Shown here one piece after another: positions 18,039 through 28,386 of a stretch of DNA of 64,000 nt. Source of the DNA: BOG-224 sp963783505 (GTDB taxonomy: Bacteria; Acidobacteriota; Terriglobia; Bryobacterales; Bryobacteraceae). The DNA is taken from assembly GCA_963783505.1 (NCBI GenBank), contig CAWAOP010000039.1:62001-126000 (forward strand), written 5' to 3'. Under the pieces are notes generated by a model, which did no database searches, was not told the DNA's origin, and saw nothing but the letters and a program-made list of their open reading frames with translations. Positions within the stretch are counted from its first letter, which is position 1. Each line of letters begins with the position of its first letter. A program made the translations under genes and the position numbers.

Positions 18039-20132
18039 ATGCCCCGCACGGTACCGCTCGAAAGGATGAGGAACATCGGCATCGCCGCGCATATCGATGC
18101 CGGTAAGACCACTACGACCGAGCGGATTCTGTATTACACGGGGCGTACTCATAAGCTGGGCGAGGTTCACGATGGCACTGCCATCATGGACTGGATGGAA
18201 CAGGAGCAGGAGCGCGGCATCACCATTACTTCGGCCGCAACCACCTGCGAATGGCGCGACATTCAGATCAACATCATCGACACCCCCGGCCACGTGGATT
18301 TCACCGCCGAGGTCGAGCGCAGCCTGAGGGTGCTCGACGGCGCGGTGGCGGTTTTTGACGCGGTCGCCGGCGTTCAGCCGCAGTCGGAAACGGTGTGGCG
18401 GCAGGCCGATAAATATAACGTCCCACGCATTTGCTTCATCAACAAGATGGACCGCGTAGGCGCGGATTTCGCCCACTCGGTGGAAACCATCGTTTCGCGC
18501 CTGAAGTGCAGGCCGGTTCCGATTCAACTCCCGGTAGGCGCCGAAGATCAGTTCAAGGGCGTGGTCAACCTGGTCGAGATGAAGGCGGTTATCTGGCGCG
18601 ACGAGACGCTCGGCGCGGAGCTCGATGTGGTGGATATCCCCGCGGAACTCGTCGAGACCGCGCAGAAGTACCGGGACAAGATGATCGAGGCGATCGCGGA
18701 ATTCGACGATCGCCTATTCGCCCAGTTCGTCGAGGGGCACGCGCCATCCAACGAGGAAATTCGCGCCGGCATCCGGAAGGCCACCATCGCGCTCAAGATT
18801 TTCCCGGTGATCTGCGGCTCCGCTTTTAAGAACAAGGGCGTGCAGACCATGCTGGACGCGGTGGTCGATTATCTGCCCTCGCCGCTGGACGTACCGCCGG
18901 TGGAAGGCGTGGAGATCGACGATCCTTCGAAGCCGGTCTTCCGCGAGGCCTCCGACGAAGAGCCTTTCTCGGCGCTGGTCTTCAAGATCATGACCGACCC
19001 CTACGTCGGTCAGCTCGCATTTTTCCGGGTCTACTCGGGAGTTTTAAAGTCCGGCGATTCCGTGTTCAATGTGGCCAAAGGCCGGAAGGAACGCATCGGC
19101 CGCCTGCTGCGCATGCACGCCAACAAGCGCGAGGAAATTCAGGAAATCCGCGCGGGCGACATTTGCGCCGCCGTGGGGCTGCGGACCGTCTCGACCGGCG
19201 ATACGATTTGCGACGACGAAGCGCCGGTGGTGCTCGAATCCATCGACTTTCCCATGCCCGTCATTCAGCTCGCCGTCGAGCCGCGCACGAAAGCCGATCA
19301 GGAGAAGTTGGGCCTGGCGATCCAGAAACTGGCGCAGGAAGACCCCACCTTCCGGGTCAATACCGACCACGATACGGGGCAGACCATTCTTTCGGGGATG
19401 GGCGAACTGCACCTGGAGATCATCGTCGACCGGATGCTGCGCGAGTTCGGCGTGGCGGCCAACGTCGGCAAGCCTCAGGTGGCCTATCGCGAGACGATCC
19501 GCAAGAACGCCGAAGCCGAAGGCCGCTTCGTGCGCCAGACGGGCGGACGTGGACAGTATGGACACGTAAAGATCCGCATCGAACCGACTGCGCAGGGAAC
19601 CGGATTCGAATTCGTCAACGACATTTTCGGCGGCACAGTTCCGAAGGAATTCATCAAGCCGACGGAAGCCGGCATTTCAGAAGCGCTGGAAGGCGGAGTG
19701 CTCGCGGGCTACCCCATGTCCGACGTAAAGGTCACGCTCTACGACGGGAGCTACCACGAAGTCGATTCTTCGGAAATGGCCTTCAAGATCGCCGGTTCGA
19801 TGGCGCTGAAGACGGCCGCCAAGAGGGCGTCTCCGGTGCTGCTCGAGCCGATCATGGCCGTTGAAGTGGTGGTGCCGGAAGAGTACATGGGCGACGTGAT
19901 CGGCGACCTCAATTCGCGCCGGGGGCGGATCGAGGGAATGGAACTGCGCGGCACGACGCAGATCATCAAGGCCATGACGCCGCTTTCGGAGATGTTCGGC
20001 TACGCGACGGAATTGCGTTCCCGCACGCAGGGCCGCGGCAGTTTCACCATGCATTTCGGGAAATACGAAGAAGTCCCGTCCGCGCTCGCCGAGGAGATCG
20101 TGAGCAAGGTCCAGGGAAGGATTTCTAGATAA
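18039..20132 (+). CDS. fusA: Elongation factor G
   Basis: EF-G is the translocase GTPase of the ribosome; 697 residues is standard. G motifs are AHIDAGKTTTTERIL (G1), DTPGHVDF (G3) and NKMD (G4). ERGITITSAATT is the switch I region. Domain IV carries the GRGQYGHVKIRIEP stretch and the C-terminus the ELRSRTQGRGSFTMHF block. Its start is ATG 18039, immediately after heptamer element A; the tuf gene follows after 18 bases with AAGGAG. Confidence 0.98.
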   Translation: MPRTVPLERMRNIGIAAHIDAGKTTTTERILYYTGRTHKLGEVHDGTAIMDWMEQEQERGITITSAATTCEWRDIQINIIDTPGHVDFTAEVERSLRVLDGAVAVFDAVAGVQPQSETVWRQADKYNVPRICFINKMDRVGADFAHSVETIVSRLKCRPVPIQLPVGAEDQFKGVVNLVEMKAVIWRDETLGAELDVVDIPAELVETAQKYRDKMIEAIAEFDDRLFAQFVEGHAPSNEEIRAGIRKATIALKIFPVICGSAFKNKGVQTMLDAVVDYLPSPLDVPPVEGVEIDDPSKPVFREASDEEPFSALVFKIMTDPYVGQLAFFRVYSGVLKSGDSVFNVAKGRKERIGRLLRMHANKREEIQEIRAGDICAAVGLRTVSTGDTICDDEAPVVLESIDFPMPVIQLAVEPRTKADQEKLGLAIQKLAQEDPTFRVNTDHDTGQTILSGMGELHLEIIVDRMLREFGVAANVGKPQVAYRETIRKNAEAEGRFVRQTGGRGQYGHVKIRIEPTAQGTGFEFVNDIFGGTVPKEFIKPTEAGISEALEGGVLAGYPMSDVKVTLYDGSYHEVDSSEMAFKIAGSMALKTAAKRASPVLLEPIMAVEVVVPEEYMGDVIGDLNSRRGRIEGMELRGTTQIIKAMTPLSEMFGYATELRSRTQGRGSFTMHFGKYEEVPSALAEEIVSKVQGRISR

Positions 20133-20150
20133 GGAGATCGTACTTTTCTT

Positions 20151-21338
<1,188 letters not shown>

Positions 21339-21353
21339 GGGCCGGAGTAAACG

Positions 21354-21674
21354 ATGGCGCTAAGAGAACGCATTCGCATCCGTTTGAAGGCGTACGATCA
21401 CCGCGTGCTCGATCAATCGACCACGGAGATCGTGGACACCGCGAAAAGGACGGGCGCGCAGGTCGCGGGACCCATCCCGCTGCCGACGTCGCGCAGCGTG
21501 ACGACGGTGTTGCGCTCGCCGCACGTGGACAAGAAATCGCGGGAGCAGTTTGAGATCCGAACGCACAAGCGATTGCTGGACATCCTGGAACCGACGCAAC
21601 AGACGGTGGACGCGCTGATGAAGCTCGATCTGCCCGCCGGCGTGGATGTCGAAATCAAGGCGTTCGGAAGATAG
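21354..21674 (+). CDS. rpsJ: Ribosomal protein uS10
   Basis: S10 is a 30S head protein and, in many bacteria, a NusE antitermination partner. The 106-residue product has IRIRLKAYDHRVLDQ at the start and LPTSRSVTTVLRSPHVDKKS with the tip-loop residues. It begins the S10 operon part, 15 bases after tuf. A G+C-rich heptamer element separates it from rplC. Confidence 0.98.
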   Translation: MALRERIRIRLKAYDHRVLDQSTTEIVDTAKRTGAQVAGPIPLPTSRSVTTVLRSPHVDKKSREQFEIRTHKRLLDILEPTQQTVDALMKLDLPAGVDVEIKAFGR

Positions 21675-21708
21675 AGGCCGGAGGCCTGGCCAGCACAAAG
21701 CGCTGGCC

Positions 21709-21856
21709 GGGGCCGGGGGCCAGGGTCCGGGGGCCGGGGGAAGAACCGGCGTTCCGGTGCGAATTGGGTTTTTGAAGGATTTTTGGGGCTTGAAGGCGAG
21801 AGCAAGGGCGCGGGTTCATCCCCGGTCCCTGGCCCCCGACCCCCGGCCCCCGAGGA
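21709..21856 (+). repeat. Heptamer hairpin element B (rpsJ-rplC), G+C-rich class
   Basis: Five units of GGGNCCR-type run from 21709 to 21743, and the facing arm has about four units of CYGRCCC-type from 21822 to 21849. The arms are nearly perfect reverse complements, about 28 bases each, with a spacer of about 80 bases. The right arm runs directly into GAGGA, the rplC ribosome site. Here the purine arm comes first, opposite to element A. Confidence 0.7.
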
Positions 21857-21863
21857 AGTTCGA

Positions 21864-22496
21864 ATGAGTCCAGGAATCCTTGGCAAGAAGATTGGGATGT
21901 CGCAGGTTTTCCGGCCGGATGGACAGGCGGTGCCGGTGACGCTGCTGAAGGCCGGGCCGTGCATGGTGGTGCAACGCAAGACGCCCGCCACGGACGGCTA
22001 CGACGCGGTGCAACTCGGCTTGGTGGAATTCATCAAACCGCAGCGCATCAATAAGCCTTCGGCCGGCCACCTGAAAAAGGCGGGTGTGGGAGGCGCGAAA
22101 TTCCTGCGCGAATTCCTTTTGGGCCCCGGGGACGACGACTTTAAGCCCGGCGACAAAGTGCTTGTGGATCAGTTCCGGCCCAAGGACAAGGTTGACGTGG
22201 TGGGCGTGAGCAAGGGCCGCGGATTCGCCGGAGTGGTCAAGCGCCATCATTTCCGCGGCGGCGGGGGCTCGCACGGCTCCATGTTCCACCGCGCGCCCGG
22301 TTCGATCGGAGCGTCCAGCTTTCCGTCCCGCGTGCTTCCCGGCATGCGCATGGGGGGCCACATGGGCAACGCGAACGTGACGGTTCGCAACCTCGAAGTG
22401 ATCGACGTGGACGCCGACGACAACGTGCTGGTGGTGAAGGGCGCGGTACCGGGTCCGAACGGCGGCTACGTCCTGGTGCGGAGGTCGAAGAGGTAA
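21864..22496 (+). CDS. rplC: Ribosomal protein uL3
   Basis: L3 helps start 50S assembly near the peptidyl-transferase centre. The 210-residue product begins SPGILGKKIGMSQVF and includes GVSKGRGFAGVVKRHHFRGG and the APGSIGASSFPSRVLPGMRM loop. I chose ATG 21864, with GAGGA just upstream, over an in-frame extension from 21783 that lies within element B. rplD follows after three bases. Confidence 0.97.
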   Translation: MSPGILGKKIGMSQVFRPDGQAVPVTLLKAGPCMVVQRKTPATDGYDAVQLGLVEFIKPQRINKPSAGHLKKAGVGGAKFLREFLLGPGDDDFKPGDKVLVDQFRPKDKVDVVGVSKGRGFAGVVKRHHFRGGGGSHGSMFHRAPGSIGASSFPSRVLPGMRMGGHMGNANVTVRNLEVIDVDADDNVLVVKGAVPGPNGGYVLVRRSKR

Positions 22497-22499
22497 CCC

Positions 22500-23126
22500 A
22501 TGCCTACCCTCGACGTAGTGGATTTGAACAATCAGAAGGTTGGCCAGGTGGAATTGGCCGACGAAGTCTTTGGGGCCGAGGTCAACGACTCGCTGCTCTA
22601 CGAGGCGGTGCGGGAGTTTCGCGCCGGCCTGCGCGCGGGAACCCACAAGACGAAGACTCGCCGTGAAGTCGCCGGCTCCGGTAAGAAGCTGTGGAAACAG
22701 AAAGGAACGGGCAGGGCGCGCGTAGGCTCGGTTCGTTCCCCGATCTGGCGCCACGGCGGCACGGTGCATGGTCCGCAACCCCGCGACTACTCGTACGCTC
22801 TGCCGCGGAAGATGGCACAGGGCGCGTTGCGGTCGGCGCTTTCCGCGAAAGTGCGGGACGGCGAATTGAAGGTGGTGCAGGCGTTCGCCTTTGCCGACAA
22901 CAAGACCAAGAACGCCAGGAGCGCGCTGACGAAGCTCGAAGCGGGCCGCACGGTTCTGGTAGTGGATAACGGCGAGAACCGGAATCTGGAATTGGGCGTG
23001 CGCAATATCAAGGGAGTCACGCTGCTCCCCACCCGCGAGGTCAACGCCTACCATCTGCTGGGCCATAAGAGCGTGCTGCTGAGCGAGGCGGCCGCGCGGA
23101 AATTCTCGGAGGCGCTGGCAAAATGA
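22500..23126 (+). CDS. rplD: Ribosomal protein uL4
   Basis: L4 lines the exit tunnel of the 50S subunit. The 208-residue product has the extended loop RRPWRQKGTGRAR equivalent visible as KLWKQKGTGRARVGSVRSP, then GGTVHGPQPRDYSY. The N-terminus (PTLDVVDLNNQKVGQVEL) is family-like. Its stop overlaps the rplW start. Confidence 0.97.
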   Translation: MPTLDVVDLNNQKVGQVELADEVFGAEVNDSLLYEAVREFRAGLRAGTHKTKTRREVAGSGKKLWKQKGTGRARVGSVRSPIWRHGGTVHGPQPRDYSYALPRKMAQGALRSALSAKVRDGELKVVQAFAFADNKTKNARSALTKLEAGRTVLVVDNGENRNLELGVRNIKGVTLLPTREVNAYHLLGHKSVLLSEAAARKFSEALAK

Positions 23127-23410
23127 CCGTCTACGAAGTGATTCGCCGCCCGGTTGTTACCGAGAAGGGCGTGGAAAAGAAGGACAACGAACGGACCGTC
23201 TGCTTCGAAGTGGCGCGCGACGCCAACAAGACGCAGGTGAAGTCCGCGGTCGAGAAGCTGTTCAAGGTGAAAGTGGAAGAAGTCCGCACCGCGATCTTCG
23301 AAGGAAAGCTGCGAAGGCGCGGCCGCTTCTCCGGCTACCGTCCGGATTGGAAAAAAGCCTACGTCCGGTTGAAGAAAGGGGAGAAGGTCCCCGATTTCAC
23401 GGGAGTCTAG
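23123..23410 (+). CDS. rplW: Ribosomal protein uL23
   Basis: L23 sits at the tunnel exit, where signal recognition particle and trigger factor dock. The 95-residue product contains IRRPVVTEKGVEKK and VEKLFKVKVEEVRT, both conserved. It overlaps rplD by four bases and precedes rplB by three. Confidence 0.97.
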   Translation: MTVYEVIRRPVVTEKGVEKKDNERTVCFEVARDANKTQVKSAVEKLFKVKVEEVRTAIFEGKLRRRGRFSGYRPDWKKAYVRLKKGEKVPDFTGV

Positions 23411-23413
23411 AAT

Positions 23414-24244
23414 ATGCCCATCAAGACATACAGACCCACCACTCCCACCCGGCGCTTCCAGACGGTGGTGTCGCGCGAAGACATCACCAAGGAACGTCCG
23501 GAAAAATCTCTCGTGACGCCGAAGAAGCGCACGGGCGGGCGCAACAGCACCGGCCGCGTTACCTCGCGGTTCATCGGCGGCGGCGCGAAAAACGCCTTCC
23601 GGGTTGTGGATTTCAAGCGCGACAAGACCGGAGTTCCCGCCGTGGTCGCGGCCATCGAGTACGATCCGAACCGCTCGGCCCGGCTGGCGCTGCTGAATTA
23701 CGTCGACGGAGAGAAGCGCTACATCCTTCAGCCGGACGGGCTGAAGGTCGGGCAAAAAGTAATGTCCGGACCGGACGCCGATATCCTGCCCGGCAACGCG
23801 CTTTCGCTAAAGTACGTTCCGGCCGGCGCTATCGTTCACAACATCGAGTTGAAGCCCGGCAAGGGCGCGCAGATGGCGCGGTCCGCCGGCGCGCAGGCGC
23901 AGTTGGTTTCCAAGGAAGGCGGCGTGGCTTTGCTCAAGCTGCCGTCGGGTGAAGTGCGCCGCGTTCCCGAAGACTGCATGGCCACCATCGGCCAGGTGGG
24001 CAACGTCGATCACGAGAACGTTTCGTTGGGCAAGGCCGGCCGCACGCGCTGGCTGGGCAAGCGGCCTCACAACCGAGGCGTGACGATGAACCCGGTGGAC
24101 CATCCGCACGGCGGAGGCGAAGGCAAGACTTCCGGCGGCCGGCATCCGGTGACTCCATGGGGCCAGCCGACGCGCGGATTCAAGACTCGGAACAACAAGC
24201 GTACCGACCGCTGGATCGTGACGCGCAAGAGCAAGAAGAGGTAA
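23414..24244 (+). CDS. rplB: Ribosomal protein uL2
   Basis: L2 is needed for subunit joining and peptidyl transfer. The 276-residue product shows the conserved NPVDHPHGGGEGK loop with the key histidine, and PVTPWGQPTRGFKTR near the C-terminus. Length and frame are normal. rpsS follows after four bases. Confidence 0.98.
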   Translation: MPIKTYRPTTPTRRFQTVVSREDITKERPEKSLVTPKKRTGGRNSTGRVTSRFIGGGAKNAFRVVDFKRDKTGVPAVVAAIEYDPNRSARLALLNYVDGEKRYILQPDGLKVGQKVMSGPDADILPGNALSLKYVPAGAIVHNIELKPGKGAQMARSAGAQAQLVSKEGGVALLKLPSGEVRRVPEDCMATIGQVGNVDHENVSLGKAGRTRWLGKRPHNRGVTMNPVDHPHGGGEGKTSGGRHPVTPWGQPTRGFKTRNNKRTDRWIVTRKSKKR

Positions 24245-24248
24245 GGGA

Positions 24249-24539
24249 ATGGGCAGATCAGTCGCCAAGGGTCCGTTTACCGACACGCATTTGGAAGCCA
24301 AGATGGCCGTATTGACCGCCACCAACGAAAAGAAGGTGGTGCGCACTTGGTCGCGGCGCTCGACGATACTTCCCGAATTCGTCGGGCAGACCATCGCCGT
24401 GCATAACGGCAAGAAATTCATTCCGGTCTACATCACCGAGAACATGGTGGGGCACAAGCTGGGCGAGTTCTCGCCCACGCGCCAGTTCAGGGGCCACTCG
24501 GTGAAGGCCGCCACGGAGAAGGCGGCCAAGCCGGCCTAG
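24249..24539 (+). CDS. rpsS: Ribosomal protein uS19
   Basis: S19 lies in the 30S head near the A-site finger. The 96-residue product has the conserved TWSRRSTILPEFVGQT-type block and LGEFSPTRQFRGH. It stands between rplB and rplV in the standard S10 operon order. Confidence 0.98.
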   Translation: MGRSVAKGPFTDTHLEAKMAVLTATNEKKVVRTWSRRSTILPEFVGQTIAVHNGKKFIPVYITENMVGHKLGEFSPTRQFRGHSVKAATEKAAKPA

Positions 24540-24556
24540 GCCAGAAAGGGAGCCCT

Positions 24557-24910
24557 ATGGAAGGCAACACGCAGGTCAAGGCGGAAGCGCGGTACATACG
24601 GTCGTCGCCCCAAAAGGCGCGGCTCGTGGTGGACCTGATTCGCGGCATGAGGGCGGGTGACGCGCTCACGCGGCTGCGGACGGTCAATAAGCGCATCGCG
24701 CCTCTGGTGGAGAAAGCGTTGCAGTCGGCCATCGCCAACGCGACGAATCGTTTCACGGATTTGGACGTGGACCGGCTGTACGTCTCCGAAGCGTATGTGA
24801 ACGACGGCCCGCGAGGGAAGCGGATTCGCCCGGCTCCGATGGGCCGCGCGTACCGATATCAGCGCCGCCAGGCGCATGTCGTCATCAAGGTGGCGGAGAA
24901 AGAAGCATGA
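24557..24910 (+). CDS. rplV: Ribosomal protein uL22
   Basis: L22 reaches into the exit tunnel. The 117-residue product has RSSPQKARLVVDLIRG and the beta-hairpin end GKRIRPAPMGRAYRYQRRQ. AAAGGGAG precedes the ATG. A 100-base spacer with heptamer element C separates it from rpsC. Confidence 0.97.
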   Translation: MEGNTQVKAEARYIRSSPQKARLVVDLIRGMRAGDALTRLRTVNKRIAPLVEKALQSAIANATNRFTDLDVDRLYVSEAYVNDGPRGKRIRPAPMGRAYRYQRRQAHVVIKVAEKEA

Positions 24911-24916
24911 TGTTCG

Positions 24917-25004
24917 CTATCGGCTATCCGCTGTCCGCAACCGGCGAGGTCTCTCTGGAGCGTCGGTGGCGAATCGCGGAGAGCGGAGAGCGGAAAGCTG
25001 AAAG
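24917..25004 (+). repeat. Heptamer hairpin element C (rplV-rpsC)
   Basis: Four units related to CTNTCCG run from 24917 to 24944 and four units of CGGANAG or CTGAAAG from 24977 to 25004, around a 32-base middle. The purine arm ends six bases before the rpsC ATG and may double as its ribosome-binding sequence. Confidence 0.7.
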
Positions 25005-25010
25005 CTAATT

Positions 25011-25961
25011 ATGGGACAAAAGGTTCACCCGTACGGATTCCGGCTGGGCTTTAACAAGCCCTGGCGCTCGCGCTGGTTCGCCAAACAGGAATACGCCAAG
25101 CTGCTCCAGGAAGATCTTGAGCTGAGGACCACGCTGCGGGAGCGGCTGAAGTCCGCGGGCGTCAGCTCCATTGAAGTGGACCGCCCCGGCAACAAGCTCC
25201 GCGTGACTATTCGCACCTCGCGGCCCGGCATTATCATCGGCCGCAAGGGCGCGGAAATCGAGAAGCTCAAGCAGGACATGGCCAAGCGCACCAAGCGCGA
25301 GGTCTTCATCGACATCCAGGAAGTGCACAAGCCCGAGCTGGATGCCCAGCTCGTCTCGGAATCGGTTGGGCTGCAGCTCGAAAAGCGCGTGGCCTTCCGC
25401 CGCGCCATGCGCAAGGCCGTGGATTCGGCGCTTCGGTTCGGCTGCAAGGGAATCAAGGTGCGCGTCTCCGGCCGGTTGAACGGCGCGGAAATCGCGCGCA
25501 GCGAGTGGTACTTGCAGGGCCAGCTCCCGCTGCACACTCTGAGAGCGGATATCGATTACGGATTCGCCGAAGCTCGGACGACGTACGGCGTCATCGGCAT
25601 TAAGACGTGGATCTACAAGGGCGAGATTCTGGATGCCGGCAAGCGCGGCTTCCTCCCCGAGCCCGAGCCACGGCGCGATTTGCGCGATCGCCGCGATCGT
25701 GGAGACCGCGGAGACCGTGGCGGGCGTGGACGCGAGAGGATGGGCGACCGTCCTCCGGTTGCGGCTCCTCCTCCTCCTCCTCCGATACCCGAAGCGGCTG
25801 GACCGGCGATTCAGACGCCGCCTCCGGACCTTCCGCGTCCGGCGGCGCGTCCCGTGACGCCCATTCTGCCGCCGCTGATGTCGCCGCAACAGCCTTCCTG
25901 GAAGCAGGAAGCGCGGCAGGAAACCACGCCTCCGGCGCCGGCCGAAGGCGACAAGCAATAA
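25011..25961 (+). CDS. rpsC: Ribosomal protein uS3 with long C-terminal tail
   Basis: S3 helps form the mRNA entry channel. The first 210 residues are ordinary: GQKVHPYGFRLGFNKPW, the KH domain with GIIIGRKGAEIEKLK, and GAEIARSEWYLQGQ. The product is 316 residues against about 210-240 usual. The extra 90 residues are a charged run rich in RD and RG (about 222-247) and then a proline-rich segment, probably disordered. Similar but shorter tails occur in other acidobacterial S3. The frame is intact through the tail. Confidence 0.96.
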   Translation: MGQKVHPYGFRLGFNKPWRSRWFAKQEYAKLLQEDLELRTTLRERLKSAGVSSIEVDRPGNKLRVTIRTSRPGIIIGRKGAEIEKLKQDMAKRTKREVFIDIQEVHKPELDAQLVSESVGLQLEKRVAFRRAMRKAVDSALRFGCKGIKVRVSGRLNGAEIARSEWYLQGQLPLHTLRADIDYGFAEARTTYGVIGIKTWIYKGEILDAGKRGFLPEPEPRRDLRDRRDRGDRGDRGGRGRERMGDRPPVAAPPPPPPIPEAAGPAIQTPPPDLPRPAARPVTPILPPLMSPQQPSWKQEARQETTPPAPAEGDKQ

Positions 25962-25976
25962 CGAGGTATAACCGCC

Positions 25977-26393
<417 letters not shown>

Positions 26394-26399
26394 CCAGAT

Positions 26400-26606
26400 A
26401 TGAAGGCGCAGAAGATTCGCGATCTCGACGACGCGGAATTGAAACAGCAGTTGGGCGAAGCGAACGAGCAGGTGTTCCGCCTGAAATTCCAAATGGCCAC
26501 AGGTCAGTTGGAGGGGCTGAAGAAGGCCCGCTCCCTCAGGAAAGACCGGGCCCGGATGCTTACGATTCTGCGTGAACGGGCGGCGAGCGCCGCGGAGAAG
26601 AAGTGA
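26400..26606 (+). CDS. rpmC: Ribosomal protein uL29
   Basis: L29 is a small helical-hairpin protein at the tunnel exit beside L23. The 68-residue product has KIRDLDDAELKQQL and LKFQMATGQLE. Its stop lies two bases before the proposed ATG of rpsQ. Confidence 0.96.
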   Translation: MKAQKIRDLDDAELKQQLGEANEQVFRLKFQMATGQLEGLKKARSLRKDRARMLTILRERAASAAEKK

Positions 26607-26607
26607 T

Positions 26608-26917
26608 ATGGCAGAGACTGGCAGCCGGTCAGGGATTGAAGAACGAGAAGGTTGGCCAGGTGGTTTCCACCCGCATGGCCAAGACTATTGTGGTCGAGGT
26701 AAGCCGCCGTGTGCCGCATCCGCTCTATAAGCGGATCGTGGGCAAGCGAAAGAAGTTCTACGCGCACGACGAAGAGGGCGCGGCCAAGCCCGGCGACGTG
26801 GTCCGGATTGTGGAGTGCCGCCCGCTCAGCAAGTTGAAGCGGTGGCGTCTGGCCGAAGTGATTCGCCGCGCCGCTCAGGTCGGGGCGCAGCCGGCGGACC
26901 TGGATGTGAAGGTGTAA
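26608..26917 (+). CDS. rpsQ: Ribosomal protein uS17 (N-terminus apparently frameshifted)
   Basis: S17 is a primary 16S rRNA-binding protein. The body from LKNEKVGQVVSTRMAKTIVV to DLDVKV is normal, including VSRRVPHPLYKRIVGKRKK and DVVRIVECRPLSK. It can be read in one frame only from GTG 26603, which gives an odd beginning (IWQRLAAGQG) overlapping rpmC. In contrast, ATG 26608, with GGAG upstream, begins AETGSRSG, the sort of start S17 usually has, and joins the body if one base near 26630-26636 is dropped. I favour the second reading, giving 102 residues. Confidence 0.9.
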
Positions 26918-26923
26918 AAGGCG

Positions 26924-26984
26924 CTCTCCGCCGTCCGCTATCCGTCTATCCACATACGGATAGCGAAGAGCGGATAGCGGACAG
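26924..26984 (+). repeat. Heptamer hairpin element D (rpsQ-rplN)
   Basis: Three to four units of CNNTCCG (26924-26951) face four units of CGGANAG type (26957-26984) with only about five bases between, so this is the tightest hairpin of the set. A separate GGAG stands between its right arm and the rplN ATG. Confidence 0.7.
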
Positions 26985-27004
26985 CTTTTCGGAGCGAAGC
27001 GACT

Positions 27005-27373
27005 ATGATTGGAATGCGAACAATTCTCGACGTGGCCGATAATTCCGGCGCGCGCCGGCTGTCTTGTATCCTGCCGCGCGGCGGGGATAAGGGCCTGCGA
27101 GCCGGCCTCGGAGACGTCGTCACCGCCAGCGTGAAGGAAGCGGCTCCGGATTCGGCCGTCAAAAAAGGGAAGGTAGTGCGCTGCGTCATCGTTCGCATGC
27201 GCAAAGAGACGCGGCGGCAGGACGGGACTTACATCCGGTTCGATTCCAACGCCGCCGTTCTGGTGAATGAGCTGGGCGAGCCCGTCGGCACGCGCGTGTT
27301 CGGGCCCGTGGCCCGCGAGCTGCGCGACAAGAAGTTCATGAAGATCGTCTCGCTCGCTCCGGAGGTGATCTAA
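27005..27373 (+). CDS. rplN: Ribosomal protein uL14
   Basis: L14 forms an intersubunit bridge and binds release and silencing factors. The 122-residue product has MRTILDVADNSGARRL and GTRVFGPVARELRDKKFMKI, both characteristic. It opens the spc part, and its stop overlaps the rplX ATG. Confidence 0.98.
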   Translation: MIGMRTILDVADNSGARRLSCILPRGGDKGLRAGLGDVVTASVKEAAPDSAVKKGKVVRCVIVRMRKETRRQDGTYIRFDSNAAVLVNELGEPVGTRVFGPVARELRDKKFMKIVSLAPEVI

Positions 27374-27738
27374 TGGCGAAGGCCAAGAAATCCGCCCCAG
27401 CCGTCCGGGTGAATATTAAGAAGGAAGACACCGTAAAGGTGATCTCCGGCCGCGACAAGGGCAAGACCGGCCGCGTGCTGCGGGTAGAGCCGGAAGGCAG
27501 GATCCTGGTCGAGCACGTGATGATGGTCAAGCGCCACACGCGTCCGAATCCGTCCAAGCAGATCAAGGGCGGCATCGCCGAGCGGGAGAGCCCCATTCAG
27601 GTATCCAACGTTCTGGTGGTTTGCCCCGGTTGCGGAAAGGCGACCCGCGTCGCGCATCACGAGGAGCCGGCCGCGGGCGGAAAGGTTCGCCGGTCCAGGG
27701 TGTGCCGCAAGTGCGGCCACTCGCTGGACAGGAAGTGA
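27373..27738 (+). CDS. rplX: Ribosomal protein uL24
   Basis: L24 is an assembly-initiating 50S protein. The KOW motif is KVISGRDKGKTGRVLRV, and the C-terminal half carries a CPGCG...CRKCG zinc-ribbon pair. The 121-residue length is slightly above average because of an AKAKKSAPAV lead. rplE follows seven bases on. Confidence 0.97.
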   Translation: MAKAKKSAPAVRVNIKKEDTVKVISGRDKGKTGRVLRVEPEGRILVEHVMMVKRHTRPNPSKQIKGGIAERESPIQVSNVLVVCPGCGKATRVAHHEEPAAGGKVRRSRVCRKCGHSLDRK

Positions 27739-27745
27739 GGAAGTT

Positions 27746-28288
27746 ATGGGCGCGCGTTTGAGGCAGCTTTATCAGAAAACGGTGGTTCCGGCGCTGGTGA
27801 AGGAGTTCGGGTACGCGAACGCCATGGCGGTCCCGAAGATCGAGAAGATCTCGATCAACATCGGTCTCGGGGAAGCCACCCAGAACGCCAAGTTGATGGA
27901 CGGAGCGGTCGCCGAACTGACGCAGATTGTCGGGCAGAAGCCGGTGATCACCAAGGCCCGCAAGTCCATTTCGCAGTTCAAGCTGCGCGAGGGCCAGTCC
28001 ATCGGCTGCATGGTCACGCTGCGCGGCGACCGGATGTACGAGTTTTTCGACCGCCTGGTAAACGTGGCTCTGCCGCGCGTGCGCGATTTTCGGGGCGTTT
28101 CCAGTAAATCGTTCGATGGACGCGGCAACTACACGCTGGGCGTGAAGGACCAGTTGATTTTTCCGGAGATCGATTACGCCAAGGTGGAGAAGACCAAGGG
28201 AATGAACATATCCATCACCACCACGGCGGGCACGGACGCGGAAGGCGTGGCGCTGCTGCGTCACATGGGAATGCCGTTTAGACAATAG
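27746..28288 (+). CDS. rplE: Ribosomal protein uL5
   Basis: L5 binds 5S rRNA and touches P-site tRNA. The 180-residue product contains KIEKISINIGLGEA, KPVITKARKSISQFKLREG and RDFRGVSSKSFDGRGNYTLG. Length is standard. Element E follows it. Confidence 0.98.
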   Translation: MGARLRQLYQKTVVPALVKEFGYANAMAVPKIEKISINIGLGEATQNAKLMDGAVAELTQIVGQKPVITKARKSISQFKLREGQSIGCMVTLRGDRMYEFFDRLVNVALPRVRDFRGVSSKSFDGRGNYTLGVKDQLIFPEIDYAKVEKTKGMNISITTTAGTDAEGVALLRHMGMPFRQ

Positions 28289-28383
28289 CCGTCAGCCATC
28301 GGCCGTCAGCTTTCAGCGAACCTCACAAGGCGAGTTGAGAGTGGATGGCTGAAAGCTGATCGCTGAAAGCTGAGTGCTAAGAA
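28289..28383 (+). repeat. Heptamer hairpin element E (rplE-rpsN)
   Basis: Four units of CYNTCAG type (28289-28316, one variant CCATCGG) face four units of CTGANNG (28349-28376) around 32 bases. The left arm starts at the rplE stop codon and the right arm ends near the rpsN ATG at 28387. Confidence 0.7.
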
Positions 28384-28386
28384 GAT

